Of a stretch of 35,028 nt of DNA, positions 11,284-18,946 are shown piece after piece. The notes under the pieces were generated by a model. It was not told the DNA's origin. It did not search any database and worked only from the letters and a program-made list of their open reading frames with translations. The translations under genes were made by a program, and so were the position numbers. Numbering within the stretch: the first letter of the stretch is position 1; every line of letters begins with the position of its first letter. This DNA comes from Betaproteobacteria bacterium. Lineage in GTDB: Bacteria; Pseudomonadota; Gammaproteobacteria; Burkholderiales; SG8-39. The stretch is taken from assembly GCA_022340285.1 (NCBI GenBank), contig JAJDOG010000037.1, forward strand, positions 1-35,028, read 5' to 3'.

Positions 11284-14200
11284 ATGAACAACGCATTTGT
11301 GAGGCCGAGCGCCGCCTGGATTCCAGCGAGCTTGATCGTCTTGGCGACGATCGCATGCCCCGCGCTGGTTGAGGCACAAACTGGCTCCGCGGCGGACAGC
11401 GCCGCGATCAATGCCGTGAAAGGCCGGCTCGCCGCCGTCCAGACCCAGCGGGATCTCGAGCCGGCCCTCAAGGCCCAGATCGTCGAAACCTACGAAAACG
11501 CGATCGCGGCACTCGAAAGCGCGAACAGTCTCCGCGCGGAGATCAATCAAACCAAGAAGATCGCGGCCGGAGCGCAGGATACGATTCGGCGGCTCGAGCG
11601 TGAGCTGCGCGCGGTACGCGCCGAATCGGCGTCCCCGCAAAGCCTGCAGAAGATCCAGGAATTGCCGCTCGATGCGCTGGAGCGGCTCGAAAGTCGCGCG
11701 CGCGAAGAAGCCGAGCAGGCGCGTCTGCGGGTCGCCGAGCTGCAGCGTCGATACGACGAGATCGTCGCCCGCCCCCTGTCGGCTCGGCTCGAGCAGGCCG
11801 AGCTGCGCGAGGAAGCCGCCAAGCACGACTCGCAGGCCACCGAGCGGGTCGGCGGCGGCGTGCCTGCCACGCTCGCGGCAGCCCAGCGCGATCTGGCGCG
11901 CGCCAGGGGATCGGTTCGGCAGGCACGTCTCGCCCGCGTCGAACAGGAGATGGCAGCGCAGCCCGCGCTCGCCCGCATCGCGCAGCTCGAACTCTATATC
12001 GCCCAGGCGACACTCGATGTGCGCGAGGCCGACTGGCGTCGCGTGCGCGCACTGCTCGGGGAACGCCAGCGGGCCGAGATTGCCAAGGCCCGCGAAGAGG
12101 CCGCGCGTGCGCGGCAGCCGGGGGTAGGTCCGCCGGATCCTGCGCTCGCCCTCCAAGCACGTGCGCTCGAGCGCCGCGCTCAGGTTGCCGAGGCGTCACT
12201 CGCAGTCAGCGAAGCGCTGGGTACACTCTCCGAGCGAAGAGAACAGCTTGCAGAAGTCGAGCAGATGCTTCGCGCCACAAAGCGGCGTGCCGCGACCATT
12301 ACCGAAAGCGGCGAGCTCGACAAGCTGTTGCTGAGGCAACTCGGCGCACTTCCGACCCCCGATCAGTTTCGGAAGGCGGCAGAACGACGTGCCGACGCGA
12401 TCGCAAAAGCCGCCGATGCACGGCTGGACGTGGAGCTGGAACGTGCCAAGCTCGCCGATCTCGAGCGCGCCGTAGCGGAAGCGACGACGGGCCTCGATCC
12501 CGGTCTGTCCGCGGAATCGCGGGTGAAGATCGAGCGGCGCGTGCGCGCCGACGTCACTGAACTCCAGCGCCTTCTCGAGCGCGTGGACAAGGAACTTGAT
12601 GTGCTCCTGCAGACCTTGCGCGCGACCGACGAAGCAGAGTCGACCCTTCTGCGCCGCACCCAGGATGTTCGCGAGGAACTCGTGCGCCTTCTCTTGTGGA
12701 TCCCCGTGCAGCCGGTCGGCCTGGGGACGTTCGGCGCAATCGGACCGGCAGCCAAGTGGATCGTATCGGGCGACAACTGGAGCAGCGTGACCGAAACCTG
12801 GCGGCGCGCGGCGCAGCGCGATCCCGTCCTCCTCCTCCTCGCAGCGCTCGTCCTCATCGGTCTGCTCGCGGCACGAGGCTGGTTCAAACGCAAGCTTCCG
12901 ACTCTCGCGCCGGGGGCGATTCCGCTGCATGCGTTTCGCTTACGTCACACCCTGGAGGCGCTCGCGCTCTCCCTGCTCCTGGCGCTCCCCGCGCCGTTCG
13001 CGATCTGGATGGCCGGCTTCCTGCTCGAGACGACGCACAATGCGCCGCTCTTCACGCAGGGCGCCGGGGTCGCATTCCGGCTCACCGCTGAAGTCGTGCT
13101 GTTTTTCAGGGCGATACGCTGGCTCTTCGACCCGGGCGGCGTGGCGATCAAGCACTTCGGCTGGCAAGCGGAGCCGGTGCTGGCTGCGAACCGGGGGCTC
13201 CAGCAACTGATGGTCGTGTACGTGCCCCTCGCATTTCTTGCCATTCTCGGGACGATCCACGCGCCTGAACCGGTACGCCAGAGCCTCGGGCGGATCGCGT
13301 TCGTGCTCGCGATGATCGCGTTGGCGATTCTGTGGCGGCGCGCGCTGCGTCCCGATCGGCCGCTCGTGCGCGTCGATCGCGACGAGTCGGCGATCGGGCT
13401 CAGATTCATCAGGGCCCTGGTGATCCGCGCACCTGTCTGGTTCGGTGCCGGGCTTGCTGTTCTCGCGCTCACCGGGTTCTATTTACTGGCCGCCTACCTG
13501 CACAGGATAGTCCTCGAGACCATCCTGCTGGTGTTTTCCGTCGCCATGATCTACGGCCTGATCTCGTTATGGCTCGGCGTGCAGCGCCTCAGGCTGGCCG
13601 AAGTGGAGGCGCAACAGGCGAGCGCGGCGGCGGAGCGGGAGCCCGCGGCCTCGGACGAGGCCCCGTTGATTCGGCCTGACGAGATCGACGCGGAGGCGAT
13701 CGACGCGCAAACCGCGCAGCTTCTCAACATGATCGTGACGGTCGTGATCGGCGCTGGCCTATGGTTGATCTGGTCCCGCGCCTTCGTAGCCCTGGACTTC
13801 GGAATCGATTGGTCGCTCTGGTCCTACACCGAGACCGTCGACGGTAAAACGGTGACCCGCACCATCTCGCTGGCGGGGGTGCTCCTGGCAGGGGTGGTCG
13901 GTGCGGTGGCCTACATCGTCACGCGCAACATCGGCGGAATGCTCGACATCCTCCTGCTCCAGCGCCTGCGCCTCCAGGCGGACGCCAACTACGCGATCAA
14001 GACCGTCGCCCGTTACGCGACGGCGGGAGTCGGCATCTTCCTGGCGGCAAACCTGATCGGCGTCAATTGGTCCAGCGTGCAGTGGCTGGTCGCCGCGCTA
14101 GGGGTGGGTCTCGGTTTCGGTCTGCAGGAGATCGTCGCAAATTTCGTCTCGGGGATCATCGTCCTCGGGGAGCGGCCGATCCGGATCGGCGACTGGGTGA

Positions 14201-14685
14201 CTGTTGGAGAGACCTCCGGGACGGTGACGCGCATTCGCGCCCGCGCTACGGTCATCACGGACTGGGACAACAAGGAAGTCCTGATTCCCAACAAGGCCTT
14301 CATCACCGAGCGGGTGATCAACTGGACGCTTTCCAATCAGACGACCCGGCTGCTGCTGAAAATCGGCGTCGCCTATGGCACCGATCCCGTGCGCGCCCAA
14401 GCAGTGCTCGCGGAAACGGTGCGCGCCAATCCGGAAGTCCTCAAGGAACCTGCGCCCAGCATTTACTTCATGGGCTTCGGCGACAGCTCGCTCGACTTCG
14501 AGATCCGCGCCTACGTCGATGCAACGAACAAGCGCCTGCGAACGATGCACGAGCTCAATACCGCCATGGCCGCCGCACTCGCCGACGCGGGGATCGAGAT
14601 CCCGTTCCCGCAGAGGGATTTGCATATCAGGTCGGCGGAGGGGTTGGATACGTTGGGGAGAGGAGAGAAACCGCAGGTTCCTTGA
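11284..14685 (+). CDS. MscK/KefA-type mechanosensitive channel
   Basis: Large MscS-superfamily channel that opens under membrane tension in hypo-osmotic shock. Its 1133 residues are close to E. coli MscK (KefA) and YjeP/MscM. A signal peptide (residues 1-31, ending VEA) is followed by a long, charged, helical periplasmic domain to about 500. Multiple membrane helices start near QRDPVLLLLAALVLIGLLAA (about residue 508). The MscS core has the pore helix LGVGLGFGLQEIVANFVSG near residues 938-956, the beta domain DWVTVGETSGTVTRIRARAT and the C-terminal alpha-beta domain. ATG 11284 is chosen because it gives a clean signal peptide. The last residues after DLHIRS (AEGLDTLGRGEKPQVP) lie partly in repeat sequence, so the natural C-terminus may have been altered. 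Confidence 0.93.
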   Translation: MNNAFVRPSAAWIPASLIVLATIACPALVEAQTGSAADSAAINAVKGRLAAVQTQRDLEPALKAQIVETYENAIAALESANSLRAEINQTKKIAAGAQDTIRRLERELRAVRAESASPQSLQKIQELPLDALERLESRAREEAEQARLRVAELQRRYDEIVARPLSARLEQAELREEAAKHDSQATERVGGGVPATLAAAQRDLARARGSVRQARLARVEQEMAAQPALARIAQLELYIAQATLDVREADWRRVRALLGERQRAEIAKAREEAARARQPGVGPPDPALALQARALERRAQVAEASLAVSEALGTLSERREQLAEVEQMLRATKRRAATITESGELDKLLLRQLGALPTPDQFRKAAERRADAIAKAADARLDVELERAKLADLERAVAEATTGLDPGLSAESRVKIERRVRADVTELQRLLERVDKELDVLLQTLRATDEAESTLLRRTQDVREELVRLLLWIPVQPVGLGTFGAIGPAAKWIVSGDNWSSVTETWRRAAQRDPVLLLLAALVLIGLLAARGWFKRKLPTLAPGAIPLHAFRLRHTLEALALSLLLALPAPFAIWMAGFLLETTHNAPLFTQGAGVAFRLTAEVVLFFRAIRWLFDPGGVAIKHFGWQAEPVLAANRGLQQLMVVYVPLAFLAILGTIHAPEPVRQSLGRIAFVLAMIALAILWRRALRPDRPLVRVDRDESAIGLRFIRALVIRAPVWFGAGLAVLALTGFYLLAAYLHRIVLETILLVFSVAMIYGLISLWLGVQRLRLAEVEAQQASAAAEREPAASDEAPLIRPDEIDAEAIDAQTAQLLNMIVTVVIGAGLWLIWSRAFVALDFGIDWSLWSYTETVDGKTVTRTISLAGVLLAGVVGAVAYIVTRNIGGMLDILLLQRLRLQADANYAIKTVARYATAGVGIFLAANLIGVNWSSVQWLVAALGVGLGFGLQEIVANFVSGIIVLGERPIRIGDWVTVGETSGTVTRIRARATVITDWDNKEVLIPNKAFITERVINWTLSNQTTRLLLKIGVAYGTDPVRAQAVLAETVRANPEVLKEPAPSIYFMGFGDSSLDFEIRAYVDATNKRLRTMHELNTAMAAALADAGIEIPFPQRDLHIRSAEGLDTLGRGEKPQVP

Positions 14686-14751
14686 AACAATCCCGATCGG
14701 TCACGAACAGGAGAGAACCGGCTGGTTCCCTCCCGTTACCCTCCTTCCCGC
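14660..14751 (-). repeat. type B hairpin repeat, full copy plus partial copy
   Basis: Read on the minus strand, a full unit runs from 14751 to 14703. It contains a GGGAAGGAGGGTAACGGG lead-in, arms GGAGGGAACC (14733-14724) and GGTTCTCTCC (14719-14710) around AGCC, then TGTTCGT. One pair is a G-U wobble. A second partial unit (14682-14660) with GGAACC-TGC-GGTTTCTCTCC follows and overlaps the stop codon of the channel gene. The element fills the gap between two convergent genes. Other copies are at 18835-18890, 23647-23700 and 23713-23748. Confidence 0.75.
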
Positions 14752-14800
14752 TGAAAGCAAACCGTGCCGAGTTGCGGGCAGGGTTTTCCTCCTCCTTTAC

Positions 14801-14834
14801 AAGTAGGAGTGCCCGCGCAGCCGGCGGGGTAGTT
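14801..14834 (+). repeat. degenerate type A repeat
   Basis: Thirty-four bases align with the type A unit at 18904-18937. The beginning AAGTAGGAGTGCC corresponds to AAGGAGGGGTGCC there, and the end CGGCGGGGTAGTT corresponds to CGGCGGGGTGGTT. The central hairpin is eroded. It ends one base before the stop codon of the amidase gene on the other strand. Confidence 0.55.
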
Positions 14835-14835
14835 T

Positions 14836-16074
14836 TCAACGATTCGCGCGAGCGAGGGCGGCGTTCAGCAGCACGTTCACGCCAGCCTCGGTGCGAGCGA
14901 GCTCGGCCTTTTCGTTGTTGTTGTGGGTCACCCCTCCGACGCATGGCGTGAAGATCATCGCCGTCGGCGCGACCTTGGAGACGTAATACGCGTCGTGTCC
15001 CGCCTGGCTCACGATGTCGAGCACCGGCACGCCGAGATCCCGTGCGGCCGTGCGCAAGAGCCCGATGCACTCCGGATCGAACCGCTCGTTGCCGAACACC
15101 CATCGGTCCACCATCCGGATCTCGCAGTGCGAGCGCTGCGCACAGTCGTCGACCGCGGCGAAGAGCTCGGCGACCATCCGATCGGCGAGCTGCGGATCGG
15201 CGTGGCGGATGTCGCACGTGAGCTGCGCCCAGTCGGACAGGATGCCGGGCTTGTTGGGCCAGGCGACGAGGCGCGCGGCAGTCGCCTTGCCCTCGGTCGA
15301 GTGATACCGCCAGCCGAGATCGTTGACGGCTACTGCCAGCATGGCCGCGCCGACGAGCGCATTCTTGCGCTTGTCCATCGGCCAGGGGCCGGTGTGCGCG
15401 GTCTCGCCCTTCACCTCGAAGATGAACCCGCGCGTCGCATAGCCGCCGGTGACGATGCCGACGTCCACGCCTCCCGCATCCAGAATCGGGCCCTGCTCGA
15501 TGTGCAGCTCGAAGTACGCATCGAGCTGACGACCGCCGACCGGCGCGTTGCCTGCATAACCGATGCGCGCGAGCTCAGCACCGAGCACGCTGCCCGCGTC
15601 GTCGGTCCGCGCAAGCACCCACTCGGCGTCGAACACGCCCGCGAAGGCCCCGGAGGCGATCATCGGCGGCGCGAAGCGCGCGCCCTCCTCGTTGGTCCAG
15701 GACACAACCTCGATTGGACGCCGAGTCTTCTGGCCAAGATCGTCAAGGGTTCGCAGCACCTCCAGCCCGGCCAGCACGCCGACGATGCCGTCGTACTTGC
15801 CGCCGTTGACCTGCGTGTCGAGGTGGCTACCGATCACGACGGGTGGCGCGCCGGCGTCGGTGCCCGCACGCCGCGCGAAGATGTTGCCGACGCGATCGAC
15901 CGTGACCGCGCATCCCGCCGACTCGCACCATTGCACGAAGAGATCGCGCATCGCCCGGTCGGCGTCGGAGAGCGCGACCCGCGCGAGCCCGCCCGGGCGT
16001 CCGGGTCCGATCTCGCCGGAAGCTTCCACCGACTGCCAGAACCGCCGGGAATCGATCCGTGGAATCCGGCTCAT
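14836..16074 (-). CDS. M20-family Zn hydrolase, N-carbamoyl-amino-acid hydrolase / allantoate amidohydrolase type
   Basis: Hydantoinase/carbamoylase-family amidase of 412 residues, predicted to remove ammonia and CO2 from N-carbamoyl amino acids or ureido compounds. Metal-site motifs are visible: IGSHLDTQVNGGKYDGIVGV (His and Asp ligands), SWTNEEGARFAPPM (Glu), ELHIEQGP (His) and GVTHNNNEKAE (C-terminal His). SQAGHDAYYV is the second substrate-side motif. The dimerisation domain lies in the middle. Its ATG overlaps the stop of the upstream DUF2189 gene by 4 bases (ATGA), so the two are translationally coupled. No hydantoinase or allantoinase gene is nearby, so the substrate is open. Confidence 0.92.
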   Translation of the reverse strand: MSRIPRIDSRRFWQSVEASGEIGPGRPGGLARVALSDADRAMRDLFVQWCESAGCAVTVDRVGNIFARRAGTDAGAPPVVIGSHLDTQVNGGKYDGIVGVLAGLEVLRTLDDLGQKTRRPIEVVSWTNEEGARFAPPMIASGAFAGVFDAEWVLARTDDAGSVLGAELARIGYAGNAPVGGRQLDAYFELHIEQGPILDAGGVDVGIVTGGYATRGFIFEVKGETAHTGPWPMDKRKNALVGAAMLAVAVNDLGWRYHSTEGKATAARLVAWPNKPGILSDWAQLTCDIRHADPQLADRMVAELFAAVDDCAQRSHCEIRMVDRWVFGNERFDPECIGLLRTAARDLGVPVLDIVSQAGHDAYYVSKVAPTAMIFTPCVGGVTHNNNEKAELARTEAGVNVLLNAALARANR

Positions 16075-16889
16075 GCCGCGTTCCGCATTTCGGACGATTC
16101 GCGATTCGATTCCGGCGGCGCGACGACTTCCCGGTACGCATGCCACGTGGCGAGCCCGACCAGCGGCAGCACCAGGACGAGTCCCACGTAGAACGTCGCA
16201 AAACCCAGGGCGGTTAGCGCGACGATGATCGTGGCCCAGGTGAGCATCGGCCAGAAATTCAGGCGTAGCGCGTTGAAGCTCGTGATCATCGCTGTCAGCG
16301 TATCCATCTTCTCACGGTCGTAGAGCATCGGGAGCGAGACGACCGATGTGGCGAACACGAAGAGGGCAAATCCGAAACCCGCCGCGAGATAGGCGAGCAC
16401 GAACGTGATCGCCTCCGGGCTCGCCATGACGTCCCGGATGAGCGACGAGGCTGACGGCGGCGTTCCCTCGAAGAAGAGCGCCACGACGACGATCGAGATG
16501 CGTATCCAGACCGCGAGCAGCAGCGCCAGAATGATCGCGTAGAAGCCGATCGACGACACGTTCGCCTTCCACGCGACCGTCGTCGGACCGATCATCACGT
16601 CCTCGCCGCGCTGCACCCGCCGCGCGGTGTCGTACAGGCCCATGAGCAGGAACGGCCCCACCAGCAGGAATCCGGTGACGAGCGCGAGCTCCACCGCTCC
16701 GGTGCCGGGCGAATTCGCAAGTGCCGCCCCCATCGCCGCCAGCACGATTCCGTAGAAGAGGCTCGGCACCGGCGCCTTGCGAAAGTCCGCCCACCCCGCT
16801 CGCAGCCAGCGCACGGGCGCATCCATCCCGATTTCCCGGATCTCCGGGAACGGTGAGCCGCGCTCCGGCTCGAGGAAATCTTCGGTCAT
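16071..16889 (-). CDS. DUF2189-type integral membrane protein
   Basis: Conserved membrane protein of 272 residues with about six hydrophobic segments (near residues 45-60, 65-85, 113-137, 157-180, 207-225 and 228-245). The N-terminal soluble part IGMDAPVRWLRAGWADFRKA, then GPFLLMGLYDTARRVQRGE and the late FNALRLNFWPM are typical of the DUF2189 family, whose function is unknown. ATG 16889 is preferred over the overlapping GTG 16892 because AAGGA is correctly spaced before it. It is the middle gene of a three-gene operon: 60 bases after the PcaC-like gene, and overlapping the amidase gene start. A role in transport for the amidase pathway is possible but is only inference from coupling. Confidence 0.85.
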   Translation of the reverse strand: MTEDFLEPERGSPFPEIREIGMDAPVRWLRAGWADFRKAPVPSLFYGIVLAAMGAALANSPGTGAVELALVTGFLLVGPFLLMGLYDTARRVQRGEDVMIGPTTVAWKANVSSIGFYAIILALLLAVWIRISIVVVALFFEGTPPSASSLIRDVMASPEAITFVLAYLAAGFGFALFVFATSVVSLPMLYDREKMDTLTAMITSFNALRLNFWPMLTWATIIVALTALGFATFYVGLVLVLPLVGLATWHAYREVVAPPESNRESSEMRNAA

Positions 16890-16949
16890 CACGGTTCCTT
16901 ACGGACGTGGGCGCCCCGTCCGACTGCAACCCGCACAGAAAAGTCTGCC

Positions 16950-17336
16950 CTATATGCCGAGCTCCGTGAATACCTCCTTGGCGATCTTGAAGCTCTCCAG
17001 CGCTGCCGGCGCGCCGCAGTAGACCCCGATCTGCAGGAAGATCTCGGCCATCTCTTCCTTCGTTACCCCGTTGTTGACCGCGCCCTTCAGATGGAGCTTG
17101 AACTCGTTCGAGCGGCCCAGAGCCCCAAGCATGGCCAGGTTCAGCATGCTTCGCGTCTTCCTCGGCAGGCCGGGCCGCGTCCACACCGCGCCCCAGCAAT
17201 GCTTGGTCACGTATTCCTGGAAATGGCGCTGGAATTCGTCGGCGCTGCTCACCGACTTGTCGACGTATTCCGCCCCGAGCACCTCGCGGCGCACTTTCAA
17301 ACCGCGGTCGTAGAGTCCCTTCTCATCGGCTTCCAT
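16950..17336 (-). CDS. carboxymuconolactone decarboxylase family protein (PcaC-like)
   Basis: A 128-residue, all-helical CMD-fold protein. KGLYDRGLKVRREVLGAEYV, WGAVWTRPGLPRKTRSMLNL, KLHLKGAVNNGVTKEEMAEI and QIGVYCGAPAALESF match the pattern of PcaC, which decarboxylates 4-carboxymuconolactone in protocatechuate breakdown. No other protocatechuate genes are nearby, and many close relatives are uncharacterised, so the reaction is not certain. The start is firm: AGGAGG lies 4 bases before ATG 17336. It is the first gene of the operon with DUF2189 and the amidase. Its ribosome site overlaps a TATAAT that reads the other way toward the ABC1 kinase. Confidence 0.88.
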   Translation of the reverse strand: MEADEKGLYDRGLKVRREVLGAEYVDKSVSSADEFQRHFQEYVTKHCWGAVWTRPGLPRKTRSMLNLAMLGALGRSNEFKLHLKGAVNNGVTKEEMAEIFLQIGVYCGAPAALESFKIAKEVFTELGI

Positions 17337-17345
17337 CCGTCCTCC

Positions 17346-17351
17346 TATAAT
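17346..17351 (+). promoter_or_regulatory. candidate -10 element of the ABC1 kinase gene
   Basis: A perfect TATAAT overlaps by one base the AGGAGG ribosome site of the divergent PcaC-like gene (CCTCCT on this strand, 17341-17346). Expression of the two divergent genes may therefore interfere. No good -35 is seen. The leader to GTG 17419 would be about 60 bases. Confidence 0.4.
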
Positions 17352-17418
17352 CGATCGTTGTGGGCCGCAAAACGTATCACACTCCCCGCACTTCGCGCGC
17401 TCGGCCGGAGCGCTGCCC

Positions 17419-18750
17419 GTGACCCGTCCCGACGCGAAACGGAAATCGAGTGTCCCGGCGAGCCGGCTAGGACGCCTCGTCGGGTTCGGCCTGGCCGCAA
17501 CCGAGCTCGTGCTGGGTGGCCTGGTCGGGGGGCTGCGCGGAACTGGAGCCACCGGGACACGTGGGACTCGCGGCGCGTTCCTGAATGCAGGCAACGCGCG
17601 GCGGTTCGCCGAGCGCCTTGCGCACCTGCGCGGTGCGGCGATGAAGCTCGGACAACTGCTCTCGCTGGAGGGCGACGACCTGCTGCCGCCCGAGTTCGCC
17701 CAGGCGCTAGCGGTCCTGCGCGCCGGCGCGAACGCGATGCCGCCCGCACAGCTCGCGCGCGTGCTGGCCCGCGAATACGGGCGCGACTGGGAGCGGCGGT
17801 TCGCAGAATTCGACCCGGAGCCGATCGCGGCCGCGTCCATCGGCCAGGTGCATCGTGCGCGCGCCGCCGACGGTCGCGAGCTCGCGGTCAAGATCCAGTA
17901 CCCGGGCGTCGCACGGTCGATCACCAGTGACGTGGACAACGTCGCTGCGCTACTGCGGCTGGCGAATCTGCTGCCCGTCGATCTCGACGTTTCCGGGCTC
18001 GCCACCGAGGCAAAACGCCAGTTGCGCCAGGAAGCCGACTATCTGCTCGAAGCGAAGTTTCTGGAACGCTACCGCGCGCTGCTCGTCGACGAGCCCGGAT
18101 TCCGGGTGCCGCGCGTCCATGCGGATCTCACGACACGCCATGCGCTCGCGATGGACTATCTGGAAGGCGCGCCGCTCGAGACGCTGGCTGCCGCGGGGAC
18201 GGCGCAATCGCAACGCGACCGGGTCGGGAAGCAGCTGGAGCATCTGCTGTTTCGCGAGCTGTTCGAGTTCCGGTTCATGCAGACCGATCCGAACTTCGCG
18301 AACTATCTCTACGACGTCCGGCATCGCGACATCGTCCTGCTCGACTTCGGCTCGGCGCGTGAGTTCAGCCGCGACTTCGTCGCGCGCTACCGCGAGACCT
18401 GCCGGGCAATCCTGGCGGGCGACCGCGCGCGCGTGCGGCAGGGCGCGATCGCGATCGGGTACCTCGCGCCGGAAGACTCTGCGCAACGCACGCGCGCGGT
18501 GATCGACATGATGATGCTGGTGTGCGAGCCGCTCCGGCATCGCGGCCGCTACGATTTCGCCGCCTCGAATCTCCCCGCCCGGGTGCGCGACCTGGGGTTC
18601 GAACTCGTATTCCGTCGCGGGCTGCTGCGAGCACCGCCGCCCGAGACCCTGTTTCTGCATCGCAAGCTGGTCGGCTCGTTCCAGCTGTGTGCGCGGATCG
18701 GTGCGCGCGTCGACGTCCGAGGGTTGATAAAGCCGTTTCTCACAGGGTGA
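17419..18750 (+). CDS. ABC1/COQ8 (UbiB)-family atypical kinase
   Basis: Protein-kinase-like ATPase family linked to ubiquinone biosynthesis and lipid-related functions. It has 443 residues. The family motifs are KLGQ at 76-79 (KxGQ), AAAS at 137-140 replacing the P-loop, K158 in LAVKIQYPG, E205 in LRQEADYLLEAKF, DPNFANYLY (catalytic loop) and VLLDFGSARE (DFG metal loop). It lacks the two C-terminal membrane helices of canonical UbiB, so it is more like the soluble ABC1 paralogues. GTG 17419 has GGAG 8 bases upstream. Its 3' end faces the sugar dehydrogenase gene across type A and type B repeats. Confidence 0.9.
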   Translation: MTRPDAKRKSSVPASRLGRLVGFGLAATELVLGGLVGGLRGTGATGTRGTRGAFLNAGNARRFAERLAHLRGAAMKLGQLLSLEGDDLLPPEFAQALAVLRAGANAMPPAQLARVLAREYGRDWERRFAEFDPEPIAAASIGQVHRARAADGRELAVKIQYPGVARSITSDVDNVAALLRLANLLPVDLDVSGLATEAKRQLRQEADYLLEAKFLERYRALLVDEPGFRVPRVHADLTTRHALAMDYLEGAPLETLAAAGTAQSQRDRVGKQLEHLLFRELFEFRFMQTDPNFANYLYDVRHRDIVLLDFGSAREFSRDFVARYRETCRAILAGDRARVRQGAIAIGYLAPEDSAQRTRAVIDMMMLVCEPLRHRGRYDFAASNLPARVRDLGFELVFRRGLLRAPPPETLFLHRKLVGSFQLCARIGARVDVRGLIKPFLTG

Positions 18751-18834
18751 ATAGCAAGTCGAGTGGACCTTGCAGGGTTCCGCGCGAAAGGAGGGGAAGA
18801 GAAACTCCCCTCGCCCCGGCACAGCTTGCTCGCA

Positions 18835-18890
18835 GCGGGAAGGAGGGTAACGGGAGGGAACCAGCCGGTTCCCTCCTGTTCGTAACGTTC
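18835..18890 (+). repeat. type B hairpin repeat
   Basis: The unit has a GGGAAGGAGGGTAACGGG lead-in, perfect 10-bp arms GGAGGGAACC (18853-18862) and GGTTCCCTCC (18867-18876) around AGCC, then the tail TGTTCGTAACGTTC (18877-18890). It lies between convergent genes. Just upstream, GAGGGG (18791-18796) and CCCCTC (18807-18812) form another stem resembling the inner stem of the element at 8223-8323. Confidence 0.8.
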
Positions 18891-18903
18891 CGGTTTTACC
18901 CCT

Positions 18904-18937
18904 AAGGAGGGGTGCCGCCGAAGGCGGCGGGGTGGTT
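18904..18937 (+). repeat. type A hairpin repeat
   Basis: The unit is AAGGAGGGGT, then a 6-bp hairpin GCCGCC-GAA-GGCGGC (18914-18928), then GGGGTGGTT. It is nearly identical to the right arm at 8291-8323. The preceding ACCCCT (18898-18903) can pair with AGGGGT (18908-18913), next to a TTTT run. Confidence 0.75.
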
Positions 18938-18946
18938 CCGCGTCGC

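Noticed and set aside
10024-12156. Minus-strand open frame of about 700 codons spanning the aminotransferase and channel genes
   Set aside because: It crosses two well-supported genes and their divergent promoter region. The composition is that of an out-of-frame translation.
16950-17336. Protocatechuate degradation cluster
   Set aside because: Only one PcaC-like gene is present. No ring-cleavage dioxygenase, PcaB or PcaD gene is nearby.
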